NCBI RefSeq assembly: GCF_018310535.1
Contig: NZ_CP074102.1
Coordinates: forward strand, 1,178,001-1,242,000
Length of the DNA: 64,000 bases
From: Streptomyces mirabilis
Lineage (GTDB): Bacteria; Actinomycetota; Actinomycetes; Streptomycetales; Streptomycetaceae
Reading direction: 5' to 3'
The notes beneath the pieces are model-generated. The model did not search any database. It worked only from the letters and a program-made list of their open reading frames with translations, and had not been told where the DNA came from. Below, piece after piece: positions 1 to 9,246 of this stretch. The translations under genes and the position numbers were made by a program. Every line of letters begins with the position of its first letter. Within the stretch, counting starts at the first letter, position 1.

Positions 1-155
1 ATCAAGCTGGGTGTACGGCACCGCGGGCCACCGAGTAATCCCCCGCAAGCCCTGACACACCCGCAGCCGCCACGACCCCGACCCACCACGCACCCGCAGC
101 CGCAGCCGCACCGCACGCTCACCCACGCACCCTCACCCGCAGCCGCAGCCCACGC
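1..155. other. Low-complexity intergenic DNA at window edge
   Basis: Bases 55-155 are made of irregular short repeats of the type CCGCAGCCGC and CACGCTCACCC. No ORF with a credible start lies here. A plus-strand frame ending in TGA at 52-54 could be the last codons of a gene lying to the left, but it is too short to identify. Confidence 0.4.
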
Positions 156-1385
156 TCACCCACCCCACGGCAGCCACGCCCGCACCAAGAAGCCCCCACC
201 TCCGTCGGACCCGTGCTCCAGACGTCCCCCGGCCAGAGTAGCCCGCTCCGTCAGTCCGATCAGCCCCTGCCCGGAACCCGGCACATGCGGCACCTCCCCC
301 GGAGGGGCCGGGTTTCGCACGGACACACTCAGACCGTCACCCGGGGCACCCGAGACATCAACCGTGACCTCGGCTCCCGGAGCATGTTTACGAGCGTTCG
401 TCAGCCCTTCCTGGGCGATGCGATACACGGTCCGCCCGACGGACGCGGGCACAGCCGCGGCATCGGTGACCCGCAGATCGAGGGCCACCTTCATCCCCGC
501 CTCACGCGACTCGGAGACCAGCGCGTCCAACGCGCCGAGCGTCGGCTGCGGCCGCCCCGCGTCGTCGGAGTCACCCGCCCGCAGCACCCCGATGATCTCC
601 CGCAGATCCTGCAGGGCCTCGTGCGCGCTCTCCCGGATCACCCCGGCGGCCCGCGCGACCTCCTCGCGAGGCGCGTCCGGCCTGAACTCCAACGCCCCCG
701 CGTGCACGCTCAACAGCGTCAGCCGGTGCGCGAGCACATCGTGCATCTCGCGCGCGATCGCCTCGCGCGCCAGCCGCTGCGCCTGCTCGGCCCGTAGCGC
801 CGCCTCCGTCTCGGCCCGCCGCGCCCGGTCCCGCAGACTCAGCATGAGCTGCCGCTTGGACCGTACGAACATGCCCCAGCCGACGACCGCCAGCGTCAGC
901 AGCGCGGAGACGGCGATGGCGGCGGCGTAGGGCAGATCGGGATCGGGGCGCAGCCAGAAGTAGACCGGAAGCAGGGCGAGCTGGAGACCGGCGACCCAGC
1001 CCACGTACTTGAGGGGCCGGTGCACGGCGAGCGTGAAGAGGGCGACCAGGCCTGCGCCGCCCGCGGTGTTGGAGAGCAGTCCGACGGGGATCATCGCCAC
1101 GGCCAGCCCCAGCGGCCACCGGCGACGCGACCACACCGCGAGACAAGCGAGTCCGCCGATCCACTGGTCGACGACGGCGAGGGCGTGCGGGGTGTCCGGG
1201 TCGCGGGTCAGCGTGTGCGCGGCCATCACCCCGATGACGACGGCCAGCAGAAAGCAGCCGAAGTCGACCACCCAGTCACGCGCGGTACGCCGTGGCCGTC
1301 CGCCCTGCCCCGTCCGCTCGGGGCCGAGCTCCGCGACCACGGCCGACGGCAGCAGCCAGCGCCGCCCGGGCAGAACGGGTGCCAT
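156..1385 (-). CDS. Two-component sensor histidine kinase, NarL/DesK type
   Basis: A 409-aa membrane sensor kinase. About five hydrophobic segments lie between residues 40 and 175. They are followed by a linker helix and the HisKA_3 dimerisation box REMHDVLAHR, with the phospho-acceptor His at about residue 215. The HATPase domain carries an N-box-like stretch (EGLTNARKHA) and a glycine-rich GSGQGLIGL loop near the C-terminus. I take the ATG at 1385; the frame stays open upstream to 1472, but that 29-residue extension is Gly/Arg-rich and unlike the family. The cognate response regulator is not visible and probably lies left of the window. The signal sensed cannot be read from the sequence. 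Confidence 0.9.
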   Translation of the reverse strand: MAPVLPGRRWLLPSAVVAELGPERTGQGGRPRRTARDWVVDFGCFLLAVVIGVMAAHTLTRDPDTPHALAVVDQWIGGLACLAVWSRRRWPLGLAVAMIPVGLLSNTAGGAGLVALFTLAVHRPLKYVGWVAGLQLALLPVYFWLRPDPDLPYAAAIAVSALLTLAVVGWGMFVRSKRQLMLSLRDRARRAETEAALRAEQAQRLAREAIAREMHDVLAHRLTLLSVHAGALEFRPDAPREEVARAAGVIRESAHEALQDLREIIGVLRAGDSDDAGRPQPTLGALDALVSESREAGMKVALDLRVTDAAAVPASVGRTVYRIAQEGLTNARKHAPGAEVTVDVSGAPGDGLSVSVRNPAPPGEVPHVPGSGQGLIGLTERATLAGGRLEHGSDGGGGFLVRAWLPWGG

Positions 1386-1505
1386 CGGCACCGGATTGTC
1401 ACCACTCACGGTCGACAAATCTATGAGGCCCACCCCGCGGGCACCTCCCCCGCGGCGGCGATCGTCGACCAAAGTAGCGGCGCCTCATACTTTCGTCCGG
1501 ACGTA

Positions 1506-1550
1506 CCTCGCCCCGCGGCCCATGAACGTGGGGGGAACCGCGGGGCGAGG
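1506..1550. terminator. Strong hairpin after the ribonuclease gene
   Basis: The 13-bp arm CCTCGCCCCGCGG (1506-1518) is repeated as its perfect reverse complement at 1538-1550 around a 19-base loop. It lies about 80 bp downstream of the leftward ribonuclease gene and upstream of the kinase gene, so it probably ends the ribonuclease transcript. There is no clear T-tract, as is common in this group. Confidence 0.6.
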
Positions 1551-1631
1551 AGCTTCCGCAAGGCGATCAAAACAGTCAAAGCAGATGAAGCAGATGAAGC
1601 GGTCAAACCAGACGTACGCGCAGCCCTCGGC

Positions 1632-2024
1632 TCAGCAGCCGAAGTTGATCAGCTTGAACGTGACGTAGTGGTCCGAGGTGTAGTAGTCCTCCTGCGTCTT
1701 CTTACCGGTCACGATGCGCTTGGCGCCGCGCGTCGAGGATCCCGGCGTGATGACGGTGTACTCGTGGTAGTACCCGGTGGACTGAGAGGGCAGGACACCC
1801 TCCCGGTTCTGGAAGACGACCCCGTCCTGCGAGTACGGGAAGGGACCGCCCGACGCGATCAGGTCCAGCGTGTCGTACGCCTGCGACGGCAGGTTGCTGT
1901 AGCAGATGCTGCCCACGGCGGTGGCCGCCGCGTTGGCGGGGACCACGGTGGTGCCGCCGATGAGCAGCGCGGACATGAAGGCGACCAGGGCGCCGATACG
2001 AGTGATTCGTGGGGGGAATCTCAT
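1632..2024 (-). CDS. Secreted guanyl-specific ribonuclease (RNase Sa/N1 family)
   Basis: A 130-aa precursor. Residues 1-33 form a Sec signal peptide (basic start, hydrophobic core, PANA cleavage site). The mature part matches Streptomyces RNase Sa closely: DTLDLIASGGPFPYSQDG, then the active-site segment VFQNREGVLP with the catalytic Glu, the Arg of the ITPGSSTRG segment, and the catalytic His in DYYTSDHYVTF. Two Cys, one near the mature N-terminus and one as the last residue, would form the family disulfide. It cleaves RNA after guanosine outside the cell. No barstar-like inhibitor gene lies next to it, as is usual for this secreted subgroup. Confidence 0.95.
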   Translation of the reverse strand: MRFPPRITRIGALVAFMSALLIGGTTVVPANAAATAVGSICYSNLPSQAYDTLDLIASGGPFPYSQDGVVFQNREGVLPSQSTGYYHEYTVITPGSSTRGAKRIVTGKKTQEDYYTSDHYVTFKLINFGC

Positions 2025-2222
2025 GACTCTAGGATGACGCGCGTAGACCCTGGCATGTCAATGTCAAGGCAGAGGATTTCTCCCGCCAAGTCCGATGAAT
2101 TTTCCGGGAGTTAACGAAGCCCGACACGACGCCGGGCGCGGTCAGCTGCTCGCGGGACCTTCGGCGGTAGTGTGCCGAGGGACGGTGCAGTGTGCACACG
2201 ACGCCATCCACGGTGAGGGGCG

Positions 2223-3230
2223 ATGATCGTTTCGGTGGTGTCGATGCCGGAGGGCGTCGTCGTTCGCACCGGTCTGGCACAGGCCCGGGAGCGCCTCGCG
2301 GCGACCTCCGGCTTCGTGATCGTGGACATCGACCTGGGAGACGAACCCCCACTCGACGACGAGCCGCTCTCGCGTCGGCTCGGACTGGACGACGCGGCCG
2401 GGGAGTGGCTCGGCAGAGCGGACGAGCACGTCCGGGCCGAGTACCACGGCGGCACTGCCATCGGCGTCGTTCCGGTGGTCTGCGGAAACGAGGTCTCCCA
2501 TGTCCATGTCCTTGCCGACGAGCGCCGCTTCATCACGGTGCATCACGGGCCCGTCGAACTGATCGGGGCCTTCATCGACCGGTTGCGACAGGATCTGCCC
2601 CCCGACGTGGTGACGACGCTGTTCCTGTTTCTGCAAGGGGTCCTGGAGACCTTTCGCCGGGCCGTCACGCAGGCCCATCTGGAGGTCGAGGACCTGGAGG
2701 AGGCGATGTTCGAGCGGCGGCAGCCGGAGCACGTCCACCGGCTGGCCCGGCTGCGACGGCGCGCGGCCCATCTGCATCGCGCGTTCCTGCCGTACGCCGC
2801 GGTCGCCCAGGAGATCCTGGTGCGCCGCAGGATGACGGATCACCACCTCTCGGAGGAGCGGCAGGCGATGAACCGGCTGCACGAGCACACCGTGCAGCTG
2901 GTCCTCGCGGAGATCGAGGCGCTGCGGGACGCGGCCCGGCGGGCCGCGACCAGCTACGCGTCACTCGTCGCCGATCAGCAGAACGTCGTGATCAACAGAC
3001 TCACCATCGTCTCGATGATCTTCTTGCCCCTGTCGTTCCTGACCGGCTTCTTCGGTATGAACTTCGCCTACCTCACCAACCGGTTGATGAGCGAGGACTC
3101 CTTCCTGGAGTTCGGCGTGGGTCTGCAGGTGGGTGCCGTGATCGTCGCCCTGTACTACGTGCTGTACCGCACGCACTGGCGGCAGTTGCGCGACAGCCGT
3201 GCCCGCGACGCCGCCGACGACCAGCCCTGA
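2223..3230 (+). CDS. CorA-family magnesium/divalent cation transporter
   Basis: A 335-aa protein: a long soluble, helix-rich N-terminal domain (1-265), then two C-terminal membrane segments. The first ends in the family signature GMNF (GMN at residues 278-280), and the second is rich in valine and tyrosine and is followed by a basic tail. CorA proteins form pentameric channels for Mg2+ or, in some relatives, export of other divalent cations. The ATG at 2223 follows the purine-rich GTGAGGGGCG. It is divergent from the ribonuclease gene, with about 200 bp between them. Confidence 0.9.
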   Translation: MIVSVVSMPEGVVVRTGLAQARERLAATSGFVIVDIDLGDEPPLDDEPLSRRLGLDDAAGEWLGRADEHVRAEYHGGTAIGVVPVVCGNEVSHVHVLADERRFITVHHGPVELIGAFIDRLRQDLPPDVVTTLFLFLQGVLETFRRAVTQAHLEVEDLEEAMFERRQPEHVHRLARLRRRAAHLHRAFLPYAAVAQEILVRRRMTDHHLSEERQAMNRLHEHTVQLVLAEIEALRDAARRAATSYASLVADQQNVVINRLTIVSMIFLPLSFLTGFFGMNFAYLTNRLMSEDSFLEFGVGLQVGAVIVALYYVLYRTHWRQLRDSRARDAADDQP

Positions 3231-3265
3231 TCGCGGCCCGCCGGGCCCCGCGCGGCAGCGCGGCC

Positions 3266-4381
3266 TCAGCCGCCGAGCTCCTGGTACCTGGCCGTCAGGA
3301 CCGTGGCGCCCTCCTCCGTGAGGGAGCCGAACAGACGCAGGCGGGAGATGCCTCCGTCGGGAAAGATGTCCACGCGCGCGTGGGTCCCGATCACCGGCGC
3401 GGCGAGGACGAAGCGGTGGTTGGTGTCGGGCTGGAGGCGGGTACGGGGGAGGATCTCCGTCCAGTCGCCGTCGCCGTCGTCCTTCACCGACACCGACGCC
3501 CAGCCGGCGCTGTTGCCCTTCAGGTACGCCGTGTCGATCTCCAGGGCGCGGATCTCGGACTGGGCGACCAGCTGGTAGCGGATCCAGTCGTTGCCCTGGT
3601 CGCGGCGGCGGCGGGTCTCCCAGCCGTCGTCCATCTTGCGGGAGCGCCCCGGCTGGATGGTGTTCGTGGCGGGCGAGTAGAAGAGGTTGGACGCGTCCTC
3701 GACCCTGCCGCCGTTCTCCAGGGCGAGGACGTCGAAGGTGCCGAGCGCGGAGAGCCACTCCGGGTCGGCCACGACCTCGCCGTACACACGCAGCCGGGCG
3801 ATGCCGCCGTCGGGGTGCTGGTTGACGCGAAGGTGGGTGAAGCGCTGCTCGACGGAGACGGCGAAGCCGTTGGCGGCGTGGCCGCCGACCGCCGTGCGCG
3901 GTACGAGCGTCGTCCACTTCACGTCGTCCGCGAGGAGTTCCTCCGGTGACGGGGAGCCGGCGACCGCGGCGCCCTCGACCGACACCGCCTGGGGGTAGTT
4001 CCCGCGGAAGTGGGCCGTGTCGACCACCACCCCGCGTACGACACCGGGTGCGCCGAGCCGGACGAGCGCCCAGTCGTGGTCCTCGGCCGTCGGCCACGGG
4101 TGCTCGGCCGAGGCGCCGCGGCGCCGTCGTGTCTCCCAGCCGTCCATGATCTTGCCCTTGTGCCCGAAGTGCTCGGGGTCGAACTCGGCCCGCCCGGGCA
4201 GCAGGAGGTTCTCGCGCTGGGCGAAGAACTCGTCGTTGGCGGCGATGACCCCGGCGCCGAGCTGCCGGTCGGCGAGGTTGGCGTACTGGGTGAAGGGGAA
4301 GTCGGCGGTGCGGTGGTCCGCGTACGGGTCGCCGCCTCCGTAGGGGTTCGCGTCGCCGGTGAAGTGAGGAATCGCCGTCAC
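3266..4381 (-). CDS. alc: Allantoicase
   Basis: A 371-aa enzyme that hydrolyses allantoate to ureidoglycolate and urea in purine breakdown. The sequence has the typical duplicated allantoicase repeat: KIMDGWETRRRR near residue 75 and KMDDGWETRRRR near residue 245, each followed by a jelly-roll-like half with HFRGNYPQ or YLKGNSAGW and a conserved DGGI.RLR(V/L)(Y/F)G ending. It lies 56 bp downstream of allantoinase on the same strand, so the two are probably one operon. It is convergent with corA (35 bp apart). Confidence 0.95.
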   Translation of the reverse strand: MTAIPHFTGDANPYGGGDPYADHRTADFPFTQYANLADRQLGAGVIAANDEFFAQRENLLLPGRAEFDPEHFGHKGKIMDGWETRRRRGASAEHPWPTAEDHDWALVRLGAPGVVRGVVVDTAHFRGNYPQAVSVEGAAVAGSPSPEELLADDVKWTTLVPRTAVGGHAANGFAVSVEQRFTHLRVNQHPDGGIARLRVYGEVVADPEWLSALGTFDVLALENGGRVEDASNLFYSPATNTIQPGRSRKMDDGWETRRRRDQGNDWIRYQLVAQSEIRALEIDTAYLKGNSAGWASVSVKDDGDGDWTEILPRTRLQPDTNHRFVLAAPVIGTHARVDIFPDGGISRLRLFGSLTEEGATVLTARYQELGG

Positions 4382-4437
4382 GTTGATCAGGTCTGCCTTT
4401 CGAGGTCGGCCGCTGCGGGTGCGGGTGCGTTCGAGGA

Positions 4438-5787
4438 CTACGGGGTGCGCGTCAGAAGTTCGCCGCCTGGAGCGCCGAACTCGCCGTCGGCCACGATGCG
4501 CTCGCCTCGCAGCCAGGTGGACTTCACGACCCCGCTGAGCGTTCGGCCGGCGTACGCCGTGACCCGGTTGCGGTGCTGCAGTGCGGCGGGATCCACGGTG
4601 AAGGTCTCGTCGGGGGCGAGGACGGCGAAGTCGGCGTCAAGGCCCACCGCGATGGCGCCCTTGCGGGAGTCCAGGCCGACCAGTCGGGCGGTGCGCGTGG
4701 ACATCCAGCGGACCACGTCCTCCAGGCTGTGCCCGCGCTTGCGGGCCTCCGTCCAGACCGCCGACAGACTCAGCTGGAGCCCGGAGATGCCGCCCCAGGC
4801 GGTCGCGAAGTCGTCCGTCTTCAGGTCGGCCGTGGACGGCGAGTGATCGGTGACGACGCAGTCGATCGTGCCGTCGGCCAGCGCCTGCCACAGCAGGTCC
4901 TGGTTGGCGGCCTCGCGGATGGGCGGGCAGCACTTGAACTCGCTCGCCCCGTCGGGGACTTCCTCGGCCGTCAGGGTCAGGTAGTGGGGACAGGTCTCCA
5001 CCGTGATCCGCACGCCCGCACGCTTGGCTTCGGCGATCAGGGGCAGCGCGTCGGAGGACGACAGGTGCAGCACGTGCACACGCGCGTGGAGGCGTTCGGC
5101 CTGCGCGATGAGGTTGCCGATGGCGGTGTCCTCGGCGTCGCGCGGGCGCGAGGCCAGGAAGTCGGCGTACTTCCGGCCGCCCTTCTGAGGGGCGGCGGCG
5201 AGGTGGTGCGGGTCCTCGGCGTGCACGATGAGCAGGCCGTCGAACGCGGCGATCTCGGCCAGCGACCGGGCCAGTTGCTCCTGGTCCAGCTCGGGGAACT
5301 CGTCCACCCCGGACGGCGACAGGAAGGCCTTGAAGCCGAAGACTCCTGCGTCGTGCAGCGGGCGCAGGTGCTTGACGTTGTCGGGGAGGGCACCGCCCCA
5401 GAAGCCGACGTCGATGTGCGCCTTGGGGCGGGCGACGTCCTGCTTCGTACGGAGGTGGTCGACCGTGGTCGTCGGCGGGAGGGAGTTGAGCGGCATGTCG
5501 ACCAGGGTGGTGATACCGCCGGCCGCGGCGGCGCGCGTCGCGGTCCAGAAGCCCTCCCACTCCGTGCGGCCGGGGTCGTTGACGTGCACGTGGGTGTCGA
5601 CCAGGCCCGGCAGGAGGACGTCGTCGCCGAAGTCCTCCAGGCGGGCGCCGGACGGCACCTCGGCGTCGTACGCGAGCACGGCCGTGATCCTGCCCGCGGC
5701 GACCGCGACCGTGGCGGCGCGCGTCCCTTCGGGAGTGATGACGCGCGTCGAGCGCAGCATCAGTTCGACCCATCCGACGTCGGACAC
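4438..5787 (-). CDS. allB: Allantoinase
   Basis: A 449-aa amidohydrolase that opens allantoin to allantoate. The metal-binding HVH lies at residues 66-68 in [29 protein letters not shown] supplies the usual lysine, HLSS and the Cys/Pro segment ETCPHYL follow, and the VVTDHSPS stretch carries the Asp that binds metal. It is the first gene of the allB-alc operon. The promoter is shared with the divergent IclR-type gene and contains palindromes that fit a repressor of this pathway. Confidence 0.96.
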   Translation of the reverse strand: MSDVGWVELMLRSTRVITPEGTRAATVAVAAGRITAVLAYDAEVPSGARLEDFGDDVLLPGLVDTHVHVNDPGRTEWEGFWTATRAAAAGGITTLVDMPLNSLPPTTTVDHLRTKQDVARPKAHIDVGFWGGALPDNVKHLRPLHDAGVFGFKAFLSPSGVDEFPELDQEQLARSLAEIAAFDGLLIVHAEDPHHLAAAPQKGGRKYADFLASRPRDAEDTAIGNLIAQAERLHARVHVLHLSSSDALPLIAEAKRAGVRITVETCPHYLTLTAEEVPDGASEFKCCPPIREAANQDLLWQALADGTIDCVVTDHSPSTADLKTDDFATAWGGISGLQLSLSAVWTEARKRGHSLEDVVRWMSTRTARLVGLDSRKGAIAVGLDADFAVLAPDETFTVDPAALQHRNRVTAYAGRTLSGVVKSTWLRGERIVADGEFGAPGGELLTRTP

Positions 5788-5849
5788 CCGGACCCCTCTC
5801 TCTGCCGCTGTCGACTCCCGCTGCCGCAGTTAACTTCCGCGTAACGGAA

Positions 5850-5866
5850 TTCAACGTTCTGTTGAA
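5850..5866. promoter_or_regulatory. Palindrome in allB leader (possible regulator site)
   Basis: TTCAAC-GTTCT-GTTGAA is a perfect 6-bp-arm inverted repeat about 65 bp upstream of the allantoinase start. It may be a second binding site for the divergently encoded IclR-family regulator, or a site for another factor. Confidence 0.4.
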
Positions 5867-5942
5867 GGAGTCTTCACTCAAGCCCTCGCACCGTCAAGGG
5901 CTCACCCCTCCACCCTGCCCCCGAATGCACCCCTCTGGATGT

Positions 5943-5968
5943 TTCCACAGAATGGAATTAGAATTCCA
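5943..5968. promoter_or_regulatory. IclR/AllR-type operator between allB and the regulator
   Basis: Two overlapping palindromes: TTCCACAGAATGGAA (5943-5957) and TGGAATTAGAATTCCA (5953-5968, 7-bp perfect arms). The second resembles the TGGAAA-N-TTTCCA class of sites known for IclR and AllR of enteric bacteria. Its position 90 bp before the regulator gene and 155 bp before allB suits autoregulation and repression of the allantoin genes; binding by this regulator is inferred. Confidence 0.6.
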
Positions 5969-6058
5969 CAAGGCAGAACGTAGCTACGTACCACCAAGGA
6001 GTCAACCAACCGCCGGGTAGGCTGCATCACTGCCTGTCAGCCTTGAAAGGACCGCGCC

Positions 6059-6862
6059 GTGCCTGCGTCCAGCGCCAGCACCACCGACGACGCCAAGTCA
6101 TCCGCCCCGAGCGGTGGTGTCCAGTCCCTCGAGCGCGCCTTCGATCTGCTCGAGCGCATGGCCGACGCCGGCGGGGAGGTCGGCCTGAGCGAGCTCTCCG
6201 TGAGCAGCGGGCTGCCGCTGCCCACCATCCACCGCCTCATGCGCACGCTCGTGGCCTGTGGTTACGTACGCCAGCAGCCGAACCGCCGCTACGCGCTCGG
6301 CCCCCGTCTGATCCGCCTGGGCGAGTCCGCCTCCCGGCTGCTCGGCACCTGGGCACGCCCCTACCTCGCCCGTCTGGTCGAGGAGACCGGCGAGACCGCG
6401 AACATGGCGCTGCTCGACGGGGACGAGATCGTGTACGTGGCCCAGGTGCCCTCCAAGCACTCGATGCGCATGTTCACCGAGGTGGGACGCCGGGTGCTGC
6501 CGCACTCCACGGGCGTGGGCAAGGCCCTGCTCGCGCACACCCCGGCGGACGAGGTGCGCGCGCTGCTCGCCCGTACCGGCATGCCTGCCGCGACGGAGAA
6601 GACGATCACCACACCGGACGGCTTCCTCACCGCGCTGGAGGAGGTGCGCCGGCTCGGTTACGCGGTCGACGACAACGAGCAGGAGATCGGCGTGCGCTGC
6701 CTGGCCGTCTCGGTCCCCGACTCCCCCACGGCCGCCGCCATCTCGATCTCCGGTCCCGCGGGCCGGGTCACGGACGCGGCCACGGAGAAGATCGTGCCCG
6801 TGCTCCAGCAGGTCGCGGTGGAGCTGTCGGAGGCGCTGGCGAGCTCGGGCCCGGGGGCCTGA
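6059..6862 (+). CDS. IclR-family regulator, probable allantoin-pathway repressor (AllR-like)
   Basis: A 267-aa protein starting at GTG 6059, preceded by GAAAGGACC. Residues 20-80 form the winged HTH (SLERAFDLLE, then LPTIHRLMRTL as recognition helix). Residues 95-260 are the IclR effector domain, with the typical GVGKALLAH and the Cys-containing GVRCLAVSV segments. It is divergent from allantoinase and 3.7 kb upstream of malate synthase, which is the arrangement expected for a repressor responding to allantoin or glyoxylate. The ligand is inferred from context. Confidence 0.88.
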   Translation: MPASSASTTDDAKSSAPSGGVQSLERAFDLLERMADAGGEVGLSELSVSSGLPLPTIHRLMRTLVACGYVRQQPNRRYALGPRLIRLGESASRLLGTWARPYLARLVEETGETANMALLDGDEIVYVAQVPSKHSMRMFTEVGRRVLPHSTGVGKALLAHTPADEVRALLARTGMPAATEKTITTPDGFLTALEEVRRLGYAVDDNEQEIGVRCLAVSVPDSPTAAAISISGPAGRVTDAATEKIVPVLQQVAVELSEALASSGPGA

Positions 6863-6879
6863 CCGGCGCGCCCCGGGGG

Positions 6880-7380
6880 TCACCCGGCGGCGAGGTCGGC
6901 GAAGTCCCGCGCCATGGCCCGGCGCAGTGCTCGGCGTTCGCGCCGTGCGAAGGCCGGCGCGGGCACCGTCAGGACCGGGCAGCGGGCGTGCGCCGACACC
7001 CGGCGGCGGACCGCGGCCCGACGAGCTCCCGCGCGGGCGCCGAGGACCAGGAGGTCGTCCGGGTGCGCGGCCAGCCGGCACAGGGCCCGGTCGGGACGGG
7101 CACGGACCACCCTGCGGACGACGGTGACCTCGGGCGGCGTACCGCCGAAGGCCTCCTCGAAGGCCCGGTCGAGCCGGGCGGCGGCATCGCGGGCGCAGCG
7201 GGCGGCCCAGGCACTGTCGGGGTTGCGGACGTAGAGGACCTCGCCCTCGGGCGGCTCCCAGGCGAGCACGGCCACGAGCGCGCGGCCGCTGTCGCGGGCG
7301 GCACGGGCGGCGACCCGCAGCGCGACGAGACTGGCGAGCGAGCCGCTGACGCCGACGACCACCCGTCCGGCGGCCGCCAT
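6880..7380 (-). CDS. Universal stress protein (UspA) domain protein
   Basis: A 166-aa single-domain Usp. It begins with the beta strand RVVVGVSGSLAS and ends with the ATP-loop-like region LLVLGARAGARRAAVRRRVSAHARCPVLTVP, a variant of the G2xG9G(S/T) nucleotide motif in which several glycines are replaced by Arg/Ala, so ATP binding is doubtful. The ATG overlaps the stop of the upstream 75-aa gene (TGATG), so the two are probably co-translated. Function beyond stress association cannot be stated. Confidence 0.8.
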   Translation of the reverse strand: MAAAGRVVVGVSGSLASLVALRVAARAARDSGRALVAVLAWEPPEGEVLYVRNPDSAWAARCARDAAARLDRAFEEAFGGTPPEVTVVRRVVRARPDRALCRLAAHPDDLLVLGARAGARRAAVRRRVSAHARCPVLTVPAPAFARRERRALRRAMARDFADLAAG

Positions 7381-7607
7381 CAGGACTCACCCCGGCGCAG
7401 CCGCGGCAGCCCGAGCCCCCCACCGGCACGGGCCGTGAAGCGGCGCCCCGCGACCAGCCCGTGCACCCACTCCCGCACCGGCACCGCCGGCATCCGCTCC
7501 TCCTGGCGCCGCTGCATCTCCCGCTCCCCACGATCGGTGAGGCAGTGGTCGCTTCCCTTGACGCTGACGCTCCCCTTCTCGCAGACGTGTCCGGCGTCGA
7601 TCGACAT
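7380..7607 (-). CDS. Small conserved-looking protein coupled to usp
   Basis: A 75-aa ORF (ATG at 7607). It begins MSIDAGHVCEKGSVSVKGSD, has a charged middle (GEREMQRRQEERMP) and an Arg/Gly-rich end. No domain is recognised. I call it a gene because its TGA overlaps the ATG of the usp gene, its start is a plain ATG, and its codon use fits a coding frame better than the overlapping alternatives. It is divergent from the MocR gene. Confidence 0.55.
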   Translation of the reverse strand: MSIDAGHVCEKGSVSVKGSDHCLTDRGEREMQRRQEERMPAVPVREWVHGLVAGRRFTARAGGGLGLPRLRRGES

Positions 7608-7625
7608 CACTCCGCTCCCCTTCCC

Positions 7626-7699
7626 AGGCCAATGCGGTGGGACGATTTCCCCTGGTCCCGGAAGTCTGTACGCTGATTGGCCTGCCCTACAGGGCCAAT
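7626..7699. promoter_or_regulatory. Repeated GGCCAAT boxes, likely MocR operator
   Basis: Three copies of GGCCAAT occur: direct at 7628-7634 and 7693-7699, inverted (ATTGGCC) at 7676-7682. The last two form an inverted repeat with a 10-base spacer just before the MocR-type gene. MocR proteins often bind direct plus inverted copies near their own promoter, so this is a plausible autoregulatory site. Confidence 0.5.
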
Positions 7700-7713
7700 G
7701 CAAGGGAGTTGGC

Positions 7714-9189
7714 ATGGTGAACGGACCGGTGGTCCACGGAATGGACAGGACGATGGGAAGCCGGCAGCTCGCCGCGCTGCTGTCCGCCGTGCCCCACGCC
7801 GACGGCCGCCTCGGGTATCGCGCGCTGGCCGACGGTGTACGCAGGCTGCTCCTGGACGGCCGGATCGCGCTGCACCTCCGGCTGCCCGCCGAGCGCGAGC
7901 TGGCCTCCGCGCTCACGGTCAGCCGGGCCACGGTGACGGCGGCGTACGACCTGCTGCGGGAGGACGGGTTCGCGCGGAGCCGGCGGGGCGCGGGGACGTG
8001 GACGGAGCTGCCCGACGGCCACCGACCGGCCAATGTGGCTTCCTTCCCGGCCGACGACGGGGTGATCGACCTGGCCATCGCGGCGCCCGGCGCGCCCGAG
8101 GCGGAGCTCGCGGAGGCCTTCGCGGAGGCGGGCGTCCTGCTGGCCCGGCGCGCCTCGACACCCGGCTATCACCCCTACGGCATACCGGAGTTGAGGGCCG
8201 CCGTCGCCGAGCGGTTCACCCGGCGCGGGCTGCCTACGCTGCCGGACCAGATCCTCATCACGAACGGCGCGCAGCAGGCCCTGTCGCTGACGCTCGGGCT
8301 GCTCGGGCGGCCCGGTGACCGGATCCTGGTCGAGAACCCCTCGTATCCGAACGCGCTCGACGCGATGCGCCGCGCCGGACTGCGCACCACTCCCGTGCCC
8401 GTCTCGGCGGAGGGCTGGGACCCGGGGCTGATCGACTGCGCGCTGCGGCAGGCGGCGCCCCGGCTCGCGTATCTGATCCCCGACTTCCACAATCCGACCG
8501 GGCATCTGATGCCGCTCGAACAGCGCCTGGCCGTACTGGAGTCGGCGCGCGCGACCGGCACCTGGCTGGTGATCGACGAGACGATGACGGACATCGCGCT
8601 GGATGTGCCCGGAGCCGCGCCGTTCGCCTCGCTCGCGCCGCGCGGGACGGGCGAACAGGTCGTGACGGTGGGGTCGTTGAGCAAGACGCACTGGGGCGGG
8701 CTGCGCCTCGGCTGGGTGCGGGCGGGATCCCGGCTGATCACGGAGCTGGCGACCGCACGGGTGCCCGCGGACATGGGCGGTTCGGTTCTGGACCAGCTGG
8801 TCGCGCTCGGACTGCTGGCGCGCACGGACGAGGTGCTGCGCGAGCGGCTGCCTCGGCTGCGCGCCCAGCGGGACGCGCTCGCCGACTCACTGGCCCGCCA
8901 TCTCCCGGACTGGCGCTGGCAGTTGCCGCCCGGCGGACTGACCTTGTGGATCGACCTGGGCCGCCCGATCGCCTCGTCGCTGGCCCGCGCGGCCCTGGCC
9001 CAGGGCCTGCGCATCGAGGGCGGTTCCCGCTTCGGCGCCGACCCGGGCACCCATGAGCACCGGCTGCGCTTCCCCTACACCCTGCCGTCCGACGTGCTCG
9101 ACGAGGCCGTACGCCGGCTCACGACCGCCCTGGACAGCGGGCTCACCGCGGCCGGGGCGGAGGCGGGCCGCCCGCACTGGGTGGCGTGA
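7714..9189 (+). CDS. MocR-type (GntR/aminotransferase) PLP-dependent regulator
   Basis: A 491-aa protein. Residues about 25-95 are a GntR winged HTH (LPAERELASALTVSRATVTAAYDLL). Residues 130-480 are a fold-type I aminotransferase domain with the PLP-stacking segment NGAQQALSL, the N-binding Asn/Pro motif DFHNPTG, the Asp of VIDETMTD, and the PLP Schiff-base lysine in GSLSKTHWGG. Such proteins are regulators that sense PLP or amino compounds. No obvious target is adjacent; GGCCAAT boxes upstream suggest autoregulation. ATG at 7714 is chosen because the operator-like boxes end just before it. Confidence 0.88.
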   Translation: MVNGPVVHGMDRTMGSRQLAALLSAVPHADGRLGYRALADGVRRLLLDGRIALHLRLPAERELASALTVSRATVTAAYDLLREDGFARSRRGAGTWTELPDGHRPANVASFPADDGVIDLAIAAPGAPEAELAEAFAEAGVLLARRASTPGYHPYGIPELRAAVAERFTRRGLPTLPDQILITNGAQQALSLTLGLLGRPGDRILVENPSYPNALDAMRRAGLRTTPVPVSAEGWDPGLIDCALRQAAPRLAYLIPDFHNPTGHLMPLEQRLAVLESARATGTWLVIDETMTDIALDVPGAAPFASLAPRGTGEQVVTVGSLSKTHWGGLRLGWVRAGSRLITELATARVPADMGGSVLDQLVALGLLARTDEVLRERLPRLRAQRDALADSLARHLPDWRWQLPPGGLTLWIDLGRPIASSLARAALAQGLRIEGGSRFGADPGTHEHRLRFPYTLPSDVLDEAVRRLTTALDSGLTAAGAEAGRPHWVA

Positions 9190-9220
9190 GCGGTACTCCG
9201 AAACGGCACCCGGACAAGGA

Positions 9221-9246
9221 CCCCGGCCCCCTCAAGGGCGCCGGGG
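9221..9246. terminator. Hairpin between convergent genes
   Basis: CCCCGGC (9221-9227) pairs with GCCGGGG (9240-9246). It lies between the MocR gene and the convergent small protein gene and overlaps the end of the latter. It could serve both transcripts. Confidence 0.35.

Noticed and set aside
55..160. CRISPR-like or regulatory repeats at the left edge
   Set aside because: The CCGCAGCCGC units are irregular in length and spacing and look like simple-sequence drift in GC-rich DNA.
2192..3949. Rightward 585-codon frame covering corA and the allantoicase end
   Set aside because: Its residues are Arg/Ala/Gly filler, and it conflicts with two well-supported genes.
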